Source: Entomortierella parvispora (Eukaryota > Mortierellomycota > Mortierellomycetes > Mortierellales > Mortierellaceae). Taken from it: a stretch of 64,000 bases of DNA. Positions 25,501 to 35,057 of this stretch are shown piece after piece. The notes under the pieces are model-generated. The model was given only the letters and a program-made list of their open reading frames with translations, was not told where the DNA came from and made no database searches. Where the stretch lies: assembly GCA_963573315.1 (NCBI GenBank), contig OY752149.1, positions 930,001 through 994,000 of the forward strand, written 5' to 3'. The position numbers and the translations under genes are program-made. The number at the start of each line of letters is the position of its first letter. The first letter of the stretch is position 1.

Positions 25501-27173
25501 GCACCAATAATCCATGATTCCATCAAGTCTTTTCGGCCCAACTTCAGATCCTTGTAAAATCGAGTCTTGTGATGAAAGGAGCTCGAGTCCAGATTCATAA
25601 GTTCAAACAAATGCGTCAGAGACAAGGTTGGAGATTCCAGGACTTCTGTTTGTGCCGCCGCTAAAGTAGTTGCGAGATCTTGAAGCCAGTTGCCTTTCGA
25701 ATCATGCGACATCCGTGCCACATCTATAATACAATCGACACTGCTGACATGACTCCTTGCCACCGATTGCTTGAAGTCGAAATTTGACCAATACTGAAGC
25801 CAGTCAGAGCGATCTCGCCGGCTCCAGAGCTTGATCCAGTCCATGGCGCAGCGGTCATTACCGATCATCAAGAACGCTTCCAAGACCATCCTGCGTGGAG
25901 AATCAGGCACAGGCATCGCGGTAGAGTTTAGCAATAAAGATGTGCTGGATGGAAAGAGCTGTCGGGCGGTGATTGCTTGAAGAAACGGACGGATGGCGGT
26001 AGCAAGAGCGATCTGTTCTGTTGACACAGCGACACCATTATCGGACATCTGTAGCATGCCCGCGTCATTCCAGGGGTCGGCCCAGTTTCGTATTAATATC
26101 GCCAGAGTGTGATCCACAAGCGGGTCGTTTTGTTTCAAAAAGGATGTCTTGAATCCTAACGCAGCAGTTTCTTGGAAATCGCCCACGGGTGCAAGTATAG
26201 TGGAGTTGAGTTGATTTACGGTGTCCACGATGTCGACGTTTCCGATTTGAGACTCGTGCACATAGGCAAGATTACAACAATACTCAACGAGGGCGAGATC
26301 CTGTAAGTGCCAGCGAGACTGCCTTGCTGAAGCAGAGTATTTGGGAAAAGTCGTAAGCATTGACACATAGTCGTGAGCCCGGACCTTTTCGATGATGCCC
26401 AATGCTTGCATATAATTTTGTCTCTTGAAATATTCCCTCGCCACTGCCAGTTGAGAGACGATCCATTCCTTAATGACGCCAGGCGAAGAGGGTCGCGGAG
26501 TCGGCGGAGGTGTTTCGATAATTGAGAGATAGTCATCCTGTATCCCTGGAGTCGATATCGATATTATATCCTCGAACAGTCTCGTACTGGACTGATGTGA
26601 TATGGAACGGAAGGGTATAAGGCGATGTGAGCTTGGTGATGATCTCACAGATGATTCGACAGTGGTGGTCCGACGTGGTGAGTAGAGAGGTGATTGAAAG
26701 TTTGCAGGTATCGTCACTGATCTGCTTCGTCCCGCTAAGTAGACACGACGTGAAGATATTTGAGCAGGTGACTCCCAAGTGCTAATGATCTGCTCAAGCT
26801 GGTTGTGATGAAGAGAGTCCAAAGGGGTAGTGACAGAAGGCGCACGGCCCGAATTCCCTGATAGAGATATCACTGCGCGTCGTGGTGTATGTTGGCTCAG
26901 ACGATGGGTTGTAAGGTGACGCTTCTCGAGTATTGAGCGAAATATAGGATACAGCTCTGAGAAAGTGGGGTTCCGGTTGTGCAAGTACGATGATGACTTC
27001 CGTGCGGGGCGACGGATATTGGCCGCAGCTCCCTGACTATCAAATCGAACCTGCACCAAACATTGCTGATCCGGTCTGTCGCTCCGTGGTATTGAGGGCG
27101 AGACCATTCCCTGGCTGTGAAAGGCCGGTTTCCGCTTGCTTGCCGGGTGCAGCACCCGACTCAAAAGCGGCAT
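22548..27173 (-). CDS. Large pentatricopeptide repeat (PPR) protein, probably mitochondrial
   Basis: Intronless 1541-aa frame. PPR proteins are helical-repeat RNA-binding proteins, usually acting on mitochondrial transcripts. PPR-like units are clearest in the C-terminal third: FYNTLLKSLVDL, then DAFTFSILLGAFARRGEIE with DLFVEMKELGIEPDEF, ICTILANAFVKRGDLRSVD, TMTTLIKYHARQDDLQSAQ with IFETMVQAGLVPG, and YVHLIAACIRKRD. The N-terminus is Arg-rich with few acidic residues, as in a mitochondrial presequence. I start at the ATG at 27173 because the frame extends upstream only through a TTG. About 700 residues between the presequence and the clear repeats are not recognisable by eye but are probably diverged helical repeats. 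The specific RNA target is unknown. The absence of introns contrasts with the intron-rich neighbours. Confidence 0.85.
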   Translation of the reverse strand: MPLLSRVLHPASKRKPAFHSQGMVSPSIPRSDRPDQQCLVQVRFDSQGAAANIRRPARKSSSYLHNRNPTFSELYPIFRSILEKRHLTTHRLSQHTPRRAVISLSGNSGRAPSVTTPLDSLHHNQLEQIISTWESPAQISSRRVYLAGRSRSVTIPANFQSPLYSPRRTTTVESSVRSSPSSHRLIPFRSISHQSSTRLFEDIISISTPGIQDDYLSIIETPPPTPRPSSPGVIKEWIVSQLAVAREYFKRQNYMQALGIIEKVRAHDYVSMLTTFPKYSASARQSRWHLQDLALVEYCCNLAYVHESQIGNVDIVDTVNQLNSTILAPVGDFQETAALGFKTSFLKQNDPLVDHTLAILIRNWADPWNDAGMLQMSDNGVAVSTEQIALATAIRPFLQAITARQLFPSSTSLLLNSTAMPVPDSPRRMVLEAFLMIGNDRCAMDWIKLWSRRDRSDWLQYWSNFDFKQSVARSHVSSVDCIIDVARMSHDSKGNWLQDLATTLAAAQTEVLESPTLSLTHLFELMNLDSSSFHHKTRFYKDLKLGRKDLMESWIIGARAFDLSKAQVRNQAEHDLWNEMTMIGVFAKDLMLDDVLRSIKQLPSRAERERQQDVHAVGSRIDSDLYSDSLTLYLESIASSSNFGSAATIPWLSGVDVRQDQSKSRAPAILAKAIQNLMSREALEDREFRMTKYRNLLLDVAQSVAVRLGHRGLLSQVSESKFLGLHGRESWTASVVRSATNQDTKLSRNSIDLEDSTYRGNAINFAEGSLTSDLSKWCAASVAISGSSKIKWEGRFSEWFMNIAGSSPRSGPMARALQFQGRLDPASGPYQIALWALIKDKEYDLAAELHSSAYRLFEARNPTLDVLDTELVARPRPTVKEVGMLVSALAKSDRDPKHLLQAQSILDRHLDIECRSADAEPHPLVDIQTMTELAGAWSRRANYVQLRHVLETMRHLEIQPNMVFYNTLLKSLVDLAPLLRDGARTFGGGSDSNTRELGRDLMVRQLLRSQDSAPRSDSGIDNVRSELQEGWEIFQSLVSRRSDRSLRLPTLSGQGMDSPTALKSLVLDPELTQGSSFSPDAFTFSILLGAFARRGEIEPISDLFVEMKELGIEPDEFICTILANAFVKRGDLRSVDRVLQEARSRRMEPGLPLSNMILNSLVEMNAPVASIRDALDRMIAKFGSHDSMDSDQEVEIPVRRQDLLNSRFHPSRSNAQDRAGTTSTRSRGNSNSTLDAVTMTTLIKYHARQDDLQSAQDIFETMVQAGLVPGQRVYVHLIAACIRKRDVELGVSVLRTMRSESGLQADAKAWKGLFRCALDLESHLVDGTRLCRPSLGHSNQSGSRKRSQPVSVVLQEFSTVIEELMRSSENDAKAKDGKNVAHSYLWKVLTSSWITLKDIDDPSMPLSRKRNPILNSEVKGKNSLLRRLLDHLLRDTEVKSKASTDRTKGVLTSPSIPRPRKHKGSLISEVDERQFFEAGQDLEKRCEQAIRLVRLVEATGIELGPQWKRDVVIRRVQSLTGEDSASILKRLQRRDRLKESL

Positions 27174-27998
27174 CCAGATGCGATCCAAGCCTATGATCCT
27201 GGCCGACGACTACTGGATGTAACAAGCTTGATGCAGTTCTGATCTACGCGACCTATGGTGAGAAGGTCATGTCAAGGGTCAGAACTAACAAATCGTGCGA
27301 CAGAGTACTACTCGGAGATATGTTTGCTATATGTTCCTACCTTCTGCGTTCTGTCCGCGAAGAAACCAAATTGGATCACAGACTGTTTAGTGAAAAATAG
27401 GGGGATAATCTCTAGCAGTGCGTCTTTTTCATGTCTTCCTGACTATAGCGAGAGAGATATATGAGGATGAACTGAACAGTGAAGACGAGCAGGTAAGTTC
27501 ATGTACCCAATGGAGACACTACAGATGAACTTGTAAAAACAGAATTGCCGAGAGATGAACGTACGTTGCTTTTAGAGTACAATACAAAAAATACTGATGC
27601 GGAAGAGAGGCCAAAGAAGTGTAATTCCTACTCTCTGGGCAGTGATGGGTGAAGAGATGGATGAGTGTGGGGGGTGGTAAAGGTGATGAAGACAATGAAT
27701 GGGGCAAAGTCAGCGCTGTCTGTCCATCGCGGTCCGCAATGGCCGCGAGAGAGGTGCCTTTGTGGCTTGGTTCTGTTTTGAGAAAGGCTCGCCCGCCCCT
27801 TAACCGCCACCAATATGATGTTTCAGCAATTCTCAGGGAAAACTGCCGAGTGTGAGAAAAGTGAAGACTTTTTGCAAATGAAAAAAAACGGTTCTTGGAG
27901 CACATTTCGGCATGGTACATTAGTGGAGGTGTATTAGGAGTGTAAGGTGTTCTACAAAGCAATACGAAAATAAGAAAGACATACTCTTCTCAAACTTC
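27174..27998. other. Intergenic region between PPR gene and RA-PH locus
   Basis: An 825-bp stretch with no supported gene. It holds the promoter of the PPR gene and the 3' untranslated region of the locus ending at 27999, both on the minus strand. The minus-strand 147-codon frame at 27519-27962 is compositionally unlike the coding genes and has no domain. Confidence 0.4.
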
Positions 27999-29231
27999 TC
28001 AGAAGTCGAGGAGCGGTTTCTGTCGCCGAGGTGAGAGCGCGGAACGTGGCCCCGATGTATTATTGTTGGAGGCATTGGTTAAAAGGCCAGGTCGGATCAT
28101 GTCCTGGCTCGTGTTCAAGTTGCCAAGATCCACCAAGGGTTTAACGCGAGTTCGATTTTGCCCCTGTGGATGTTGTTGTTGTTGTTGCTGTCCCTGGTTA
28201 TTCTGATACATAATTGGGTGTCCTTGATCAGGTTGTCGGCCACGAGGTTGTTGAGCTTGAGAGTTACCCATACTCCGTGGCTGTGCACTGCTGCCAAACC
28301 CACCATTGTATCCATTTAGCATAGCAGACGATGAGGGCGATACGGATTTCTTCGATGACTTGGCCCTGTCCAGGAGCAAGCCAGGCTGGATCATTGCGTC
28401 TTGATCCGCAAAGTGAAGAAGAGGACCTTGGGGCATAGGAGGCGTATAAGACTGACTTGGAAATTCACTCAAGCCTGGCGAGTGCGGTGAAGTCGATCGT
28501 CCTTGGTATGGCATTCGATCCTCGGAAGGGCCGCGACTCTTGGATCGATTACGCGAATAGCCATTGGCTCCTGCCCCGTTATTTGGGCGAAGCAGGCCGG
28601 TACCCGCACTCTTTGACCGTTCCAGTTGCCTAGCTTCTCCTTGTTCAATCAGTGTGCCTGGTCCCCCAAAGAGCTGGGGTTGAGACTGTTGATGTTGGAG
28701 TGAATAGGAGTGCGCTGAAGAAGCAGCCGATCCTAAAGAGGTGGAGGATCCAGCAGAGGAAATACCGCGCCCGTGGCCTCCCTGGTGCGTGTACGACGAC
28801 CCTTGCTTGCTGTAGTCCGAATTCTGACCACGAACAGCGCCGAGAATTCCAGCCTGTTCACGCATCTTTAGTTGATTTTTCATGTTTTCGATCTCTTGCT
28901 TCTCGGCGTCCGCGCGTTGTTGGAGCAGACTGCCAGCCATGAAGGGCGTCTTGTGGCTACTGGTCATAGTTGCCATATCGTTAGCTGAGTTGAGCAAAGG
29001 TGCTGTAGAGGTGGAAATGGAGGTGAAGGCGGAAGAGGAGGAATCTGAATGTGTTTGAGTCTGAGGAGAATGAGATGCTGAATGCGAGTCCAAGCTTATA
29101 GTCGAGGTTGGAAAAGCAGCAGTTGAGCTGTTGAGGGTCGCGTTCTCCGTGTCCTGGGTCTTTGTCGACAAAGTGACGGGTGATGGTGGACGTGGTGGCA
29201 CTGTGGTCGCGGAGGTTGCAGAATGAGCTCC
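27999..29231 (-). CDS. Gln/Ser-rich C-terminal exon of the RA-PH gene, or a separate gene
   Basis: A 410-residue open exon preceded by a pyrimidine-rich stretch, a branch-point-like CTCCTAAC and the acceptor ctcag at 29232-29236. It has no obvious ATG of its own near the 5' end. The frame opens in phase 0 from the acceptor, which matches the phase-0 donor (CAG|GTTAGT) after residue 1029 of the RA-PH protein at 30437. One gene with a 1.2-kb intron is therefore possible and is my slight preference. Visible features: a charged helical segment (LLQQRADAEKQEIENMKNQ), repeated PGLL/PLLDF-type short motifs (IQPGLLLDRA, IRPGLLTNA, KPLVDLGNL, final KPLLDF), and a Gln tract. The alternative is an independent gene with an upstream non-coding or tiny exon between 29240 and 30370. 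Confidence 0.6.
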   Translation of the reverse strand, partial: GAHSATSATTVPPRPPSPVTLSTKTQDTENATLNSSTAAFPTSTISLDSHSASHSPQTQTHSDSSSSAFTSISTSTAPLLNSANDMATMTSSHKTPFMAGSLLQQRADAEKQEIENMKNQLKMREQAGILGAVRGQNSDYSKQGSSYTHQGGHGRGISSAGSSTSLGSAASSAHSYSLQHQQSQPQLFGGPGTLIEQGEARQLERSKSAGTGLLRPNNGAGANGYSRNRSKSRGPSEDRMPYQGRSTSPHSPGLSEFPSQSYTPPMPQGPLLHFADQDAMIQPGLLLDRAKSSKKSVSPSSSAMLNGYNGGFGSSAQPRSMGNSQAQQPRGRQPDQGHPIMYQNNQGQQQQQQHPQGQNRTRVKPLVDLGNLNTSQDMIRPGLLTNASNNNTSGPRSALSPRRQKPLLDF

Positions 29232-29236
29232 CTGAG

Positions 29237-30373
29237 CTTGGAGTGCGGATTTGGAATCGGTCGTTAGGAGCTAATGAGAAGAGGAAAGGAGAGGAGAGGG
29301 ACGGACAGACGGACAGGCAGGCAAAGAGGGAGAGACAGAGAGACAGAGAGGGAGGAGTGAGTACAGGCAGGCAAAGAACGTAAAAGAGGAGCGACTCATT
29401 GGGCGCTTGTGGGCTGGGCCAGGGCGAGGGAGAACAGATGCAAAGGAACGCCCACCGCCCACAGAGGGAAAAATCCACAAGGAGGCCAGATCAGATCTCG
29501 TCCAGGCTAGGCGGCAAGGCAAGGCAGATGGCCCGTCAACGACGCATGTGTGGTCCTGCTCAACGTGTCCAGCATGCCCGGGTCAGTGTCGTTTTGAGTA
29601 TGCAACTGCTTTTGTACTGGCTTGACAATCATTTTACTGAAGGTCGAACAATGACGCCGCGGATCATAGCTTTGTCCTCACGTCTTGCCAGAGCAGCAAG
29701 ATATTCCGGAGGACGATCGCATACTAGGAGCAGAGTGGAACGAAGCAAAACGAACGACTGTAGACATACAACGATGCTGAATCGGGGACCAACTGGGTGC
29801 GACGCGTTTGTCACGGAGACAAAGGCGGAAGAAGAAGACAAAAGAGGAGAGGAAAAAGAGGAAGGAGGAAGAGGAGAGAGAGAGAGAGAAAGAGGGAGAG
29901 AGAAAAAGAGAGCAGGAATGCAAGGGAGATAGATGTGCGATGAAGTCCCGAGTCCTTTTGTCCTGGTCATCCTGACTGTGGTAGTCGTTGCTGTTGTCTG
30001 ATGGTCGTCACGGTCAAGGTGGTCGATGTGGTCTATCTCATCTCTTGGAGTCCTTTTTCGCTTTGATTGTCTAACTCTCGGCATGTCCTCAACCAGACAG
30101 TTTGTGAAAGATGCACCGTTGCGTAAACGAAAGACCCTTTCGAGATCTTCTTTGTATCTTCAATCCGCCCTCCCTTCGTGCTCCCGATAAGTTAAAAACA
30201 AGGAGATCCAAATGGATGCAAAAGGCTAGGCTGCTGTCTGTCTGTTATTTCGTCTTTGATTTGGGAGGGTATCTCAAGGTGGCCAAGGGAAACGATGGAT
30301 GTGGTGGAGTGGAGAGCGTGCGTGAGGACGAAGAGAAAGGAGGAGAAAAAAAAAAAAAAAAAAGAGGGGAATC
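29237..30373. other. Long intron or intergenic region inside the RA-PH locus
   Basis: About 1.1 kb with no supported exon. On the minus strand it is rich in CT repeats (about 29868-29910 and 29290-29360) and carries a T-run (30347-30363 on the complement), features seen in promoters elsewhere in the window but also compatible with a long intron. A 151-codon minus-strand frame at 29629-30084 is mostly translated pyrimidine tract. Confidence 0.4.
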
Positions 30374-33300
30374 CTAGCGGGATCTATTGCTGTTCAACGC
30401 ACCCCAGCCAGCCAATTTTGCTTCAGCCAAACTAACCTGTTCTTCAGTCAGGTTCCCTCTTGAAGCAGATGTGAGCAACTCTGCAGCATGCTTCTGTCCT
30501 TGGCGGATCATCTCGGGGTTGGCGTGGTACATAAACATTCCCTGTTGGGCATGGTCGTTGGAGCTTTTAAGTTAACATTTCTGCGAAATCATGTTCCCTT
30601 CTTTCAAACATCAAGACGTGTTACCTTTGCAGCGCGCAATCCCGCCAACCATTCGCGCAAAGAGTCGCCAGACTCGAGGCAGACATAGTGGATGTAATCA
30701 TCCTCTGGGGTTTCAAACAGATGTATCTTGTCTGACGACTTCAATGCAAAGCCAAACTTAGTTGGTGCCTTCTTGCGAGGGACTTGAACCGCATACACAT
30801 CAAAGTTTTTGAGCAAGCACAGCATGCGCTCTCCAGAGCCCTAAGGAGACGCCAAAAAAAAAAAAAGAGTTAATGACCTTTCTGTCTTGGTTTTTTTCAT
30901 ACAGTTATTTGTTAATGCGTCGTACCTTGCTGTCCTTTGCGTGGTACACAGCAGTGTCGGTGGCGTGCAGGTATCTTTTTTCCCACTTGCTCTTCTTTGT
31001 CTCCAAGTACACCATTCCTTGAGGTCGAACAAAGCTTGCTTGGCCAGCTGGTCCCACCAAGCGAACCACCTCCTTAGCTGAAAGCTCGTCACGAGCAGGA
31101 AAACTCTTGCAAATCATTTTGTTGTCCTTGTCTGCCTCCCAGGTCTTGATCACATCCAAAATAATCTCAAAGTCGCGCAAGGGACGTTCGATCAAGAACT
31201 CTTTAGAATATTCAAAGATAGTCCATCGATCATGGTAGCGCCCATCGCCTGGCTCACCAAAACATCCTCGCTGCTGTAGCATTTGCAGCGCGTCAAGAGC
31301 GGTTGAGTCGGATGCAAGATTCAATGACTTGAAGTCTGTTTCTGTTTGAATGTAGATGCGGGTCGCCACCAATCGTTGGGTCGGAGGTGCCGTCCCTCCA
31401 GCAGTTGGCGAAAGAGGTCCTTGGGACACGCTGAAGACTTGGTTGTGAGAGCTGCCTGGTGTAGCAGGCGGGGACGTCGAGCTTGCCGCAGAAGCCAGTC
31501 GCTGTTGCTGCTGCTGCAGATGTTGCATCTGTGCTTGTTGGAGCTGTTGGTGGCGCTGTTGCATCTGTAATTCACTCGAGCTGAGGGTCCCTTCATCCTT
31601 CATCATTGCAAGCGCGACTCCTCGGGACGGTCCATTTGCAGGGGAAGCGAAAGGAGAAGCACCAGGAGAAGGCACAGGAACTGAAGGCTGAGGAGTAAGC
31701 AGAACCGCAGGGGCGATTGGAGTGCTGCCCATGCCCATGCCGCGTATCATGTTCTCGTGGTGGATAGTGCTTTTGTTTGTGCTCACTTTCAGAGAAGAGC
31801 CGAAAGGAGGGGGATGCTCGCCTGATCCCGCCAGTCCTGGCTTGGAGAATGATTTGCTCCTCTGTGGCAGCATACCTTCCGGATGTCCATCCCCAGCACT
31901 GATGTCGTTTAAGGGAAATGGTGGCCAGCCTTCATTTCTGGCTTGAAAGTTCGGGTTGGATGGTTTCCTAGGAAGTGATTTGTCGCGAGCAGAGCTTGCG
32001 CTTCGGCTTGGAATCAGAGCAGGATTGTACTCATTATAGGCGGGCTGTTCAGGAACAGGATGGGACTAGAAATTCAGTAGATAGTTAGTTATTACCTAGT
32101 CTTCAACTAAAAGGCAGCATCCAACATCAAAACATACCGTGTCGTAGTTTGGGCGTGTCGAGGGTGCATCCCTTGATTTGCTACGAGAACGAACCCATGA
32201 AAATATTCCTCCTTTAGACGAGCTTCCGTCCGAAGTCTGGGAGCGTCCACGTTCCTGGGCATTAAGGATCTCTTGGGTTGGCTCTCGAGATCGCCCCCCT
32301 TGACTGACATTGGATTGTTGTCGTTCCCTATTAGGCCTGCGTTCTGATGCATGCCGGCTGATGGAGGGAAGATCCTTCATCATGTAATCCTGAGATTGTT
32401 GCCGGTACATTGCGGCGGGGTCCACTGACTTCTGCTTGCGGATAACTGGTCGCGCCTCAAAATCCACATCTTCGGAAGTGGGAGTTCTTTGCGGGCGTCT
32501 TTCATTCGAAGGTGGAATAGCCTCGGCTGGTAGAAGAGAAGGGGCGAGGGCATGACCCGCTATGTGGCTCACCTCCTGCAAAGGTTGCAAGATATTGTTG
32601 GAGCTCTTCTTGCGCATGTGGCCCTGGCTGGCCGGTGGAGCTTCTTCCGCCTTTGACTCCCGAGCATCTTCTATTACAGATGGTTGTTCCTGTAGTTCTT
32701 GCGCCGACGAATGACCCTCATAATCTTCTGAAATGGCAGGGGTATCATGTGTATGGGAGTGCTCTACTCCAGTATCTGATTTGATCAGGGTGTTGGAGCG
32801 GCTCAGTGGTCTCGACGCAGATCTGGCCCTAGGGGGAATGACTGGTGGTGGCCCTCCGCTGAACGAAGGGCTCGCAGGCGTAGGATCATTCGGGTCATTC
32901 AAGGTCGACTGGGAGCCTGCGGCTGCGGTGCTCCTCACACTTCTACTATTGGATCTTGCTGGGATACGAGGAGAGGCAGGAGTCAATTGGCCATTGGAAG
33001 TGTTGAGCGATGGTGAGGATGGATACGGTCTTAGGAAATTGCGAGGTGGTGCCAGTGGACTAAAGGACGGCGTGGAGGCTTCCTGCGACGGCGAGCCCAA
33101 TCCTTCCTGAACATTGCCCTCGCCAGAGATCTGCGAGAGTCGACCAGAGTTGTTGGAGATCGATCGGGATCGTTGCGCGGACTTTGGTGGCAATGGGACA
33201 GCCGGTGTAACGCTCCTTCGGCTCTCTGTGCGCGCAAGATTAAAGGGAATGTCGCTTAGGATGGCGCCGTCAGAGGGCGCGATGTGTGGGTTTGGCACAA

Positions 33301-34007
33301 TACTGTAGGGCTGAGGGTCGTTCGCCAGTGAGTTTGCAGCGGGTTCCTGGTTGCTTCGGTCTGCCTCCTGTGGTAGGGGTTGACTCTGGTCCTGATCCTG
33401 GCTCAGGCTCTGGCTCTGCTCATGGGTCTGGCCCTGGTCATTTTCTTGTCCTGGATCATGCTGCGTTGCAGTCATCGTCGCAGACCGCTTGATGACTGGC
33501 GAGGGGAGCGAAGGCACCGCTGGTGAATTGGAGACGACGGACAAATTATGTACAGCTTCGTCCGAGGACAAGTACTGTTCTGTTGCAGCTCTTCTCATCC
33601 TAGTACGCCGAGGCTCACCATCGGCTCCTGCGACACGCGGGGTCGTTGGTCGCGATCCGACGCGGTTTGCTTGCTACAATAGTCGAATAAAAGGAGTCGT
33701 GGACGCACAAAGGAGAGACGGGAGAGGTGGGTTTGGGGTGAGTCAAATGAACAGCACAAGCTTCCATCCAATTCGCTTTTTCTGTCAAAAACACCGTGTC
33801 CAGTTCCACTCTTCTCTGTCAATACTGCAATCCAGATATTGTCTGTCTCCCGCACTGTCTGAGTAGCGTTATCTATATTTAAACGACCCTTATTGCGCCG
33901 CAAACGGCTCTAGTTACCCTGTTGGCGAGGTCGGTTTTCATGGCGGCGAGTTCGCCCATCATCTGTTCAAAATCCAGATCACCATTCTGGCCTGTCTCGC
34001 GTGACAT
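30374..34007 (-). CDS. RA-PH domain adaptor protein (MRL/Grb7-like architecture)
   Basis: Likely membrane-recruited signalling adaptor. Exons 34007-33918, 33673-32138, 32065-30926, 30840-30625 and 30541-30374 join in frame; reading through to the TAG at 30374 gives 1049 aa. Residues 1-770 are disordered and Ser/Pro/Gln-rich. The RA domain (about 774-865) starts TRIYIQTETDFKSL and includes RWTIFEYSKEFLIERPLRDFE. The PH domain (about 884-1000) starts SFVRPQGMVYLETKKSKWEKRY and ends with the helix SLREWLAGLRAAK. RA directly followed by PH is the arrangement of animal MRL and Grb7 proteins, which bind Ras/Rap GTPases and phosphoinositides and link them to actin. That role here is inference. If the donor at 30436 is used, the last 20 residues are replaced by the 410-residue exon at 27999-29231. 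The GTTAGT donor is weaker than the others, so both forms may exist. Confidence 0.85.
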
Positions 34008-35057
34008 GGTTGATGGGGATTGAAGAAAAACCCTGGTCGTCAAATGATCCAGAGGCAAGGAATCAGTTCAATAGGGATGTCACAGAGTTTAGGTGCAAAA
34101 AAAAAAAAAAAAAAAAAAAGGACAGGGGCACGGGGATCGGGAACGTGGCGGTGCAGGCTTCCAGGCACAAGAGATGGACAGATGAAGGGAACACCAAGAC
34201 AACCAAATGCGGGCTGGGGGGGGGGGATGAAGGACGGACAGACGGACACGAGGGGATGGAAGGATGGAAAAAGGAAGGAAGGGAAGAGAAAGAGAAGAGA
34301 GGAAAGAAGACAAGAGATAGAGTGTAGTGTGGCCAAACGCCCTCTGTGGCATCACAACGGACCTGCCTGTCTTTGTCTTGCGGCCGACCACAGTTGTGAT
34401 TTGCACGACGGACTTGTCTATTTCTTCTTCCTGAGAGCACGCCAAATTTCTCTCGCTCGTCTGGTCCTCATCGTCTTGGCAGTTGGCTCTGCTGGCCCGG
34501 GTTGCGAGCCCTCTTCTCTTCTCTTCCTCCTCTGCTCGCATTAACTCTATGCCTCGTGCAGTAGGTGACAGTCTGCGACAAAACCAACCTTCGACTGATA
34601 GCTCAGTTCTGCCGCACTTGCCATGGCACATCTCTTTTTGCCTGTAGGAGAGGAAAGATTTCCCCCCCCCTTTATCCTAGATCTTCGGCCTCCATCACCC
34701 AGTCGAGCCCCCATTCACGTAGTCAGTTGACCAGGGAGAATCTGGAACCCACGGCAGAACAGGATCAGTTGAGAGCAAGACGTTACTTAACGTCTCTAGA
34801 AGGGCGTAAAGTGAGGTGCCCCTGATCATCTTGGTCTCATCAGTGGGCTCTCCCCAGAGTCTCCAAACCTCAATTCTCAGCTGAAGTTGAGAAAGTCCAG
34901 ATTAGCACGGACGCTACAATCCCAACCATCCATGGTTCTAAAGCAAGTGTTAAAATGTATCCCGAGGTCGACGCAAGAACGGCTCGACTTTAGACAATTG
35001 CAGGTTTTGGCATTCATAGCGAGGCATGGAATTTGTTCCGCCCGTGCGCTTTAATAT
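34008..35057. other. Promoter of RA-PH gene and 3' flank of CPQ-like gene
   Basis: No gene is supported in this 1.05-kb stretch. It contains a 23-A run at 34097-34119, a G-run near 34217-34226 and a purine-rich tract (34250-34320), all within about 320 bp upstream of the RA-PH start on the minus strand. Long frames here are translations of these tracts. Confidence 0.4.

Noticed and set aside
29629-30084. 151-codon minus-strand frame as a possible first exon for 27999-29231
   Set aside because: Mostly a translation of CT repeats, and I found no in-frame junction to the downstream exon that was better than the phase-0 link to the RA-PH gene.
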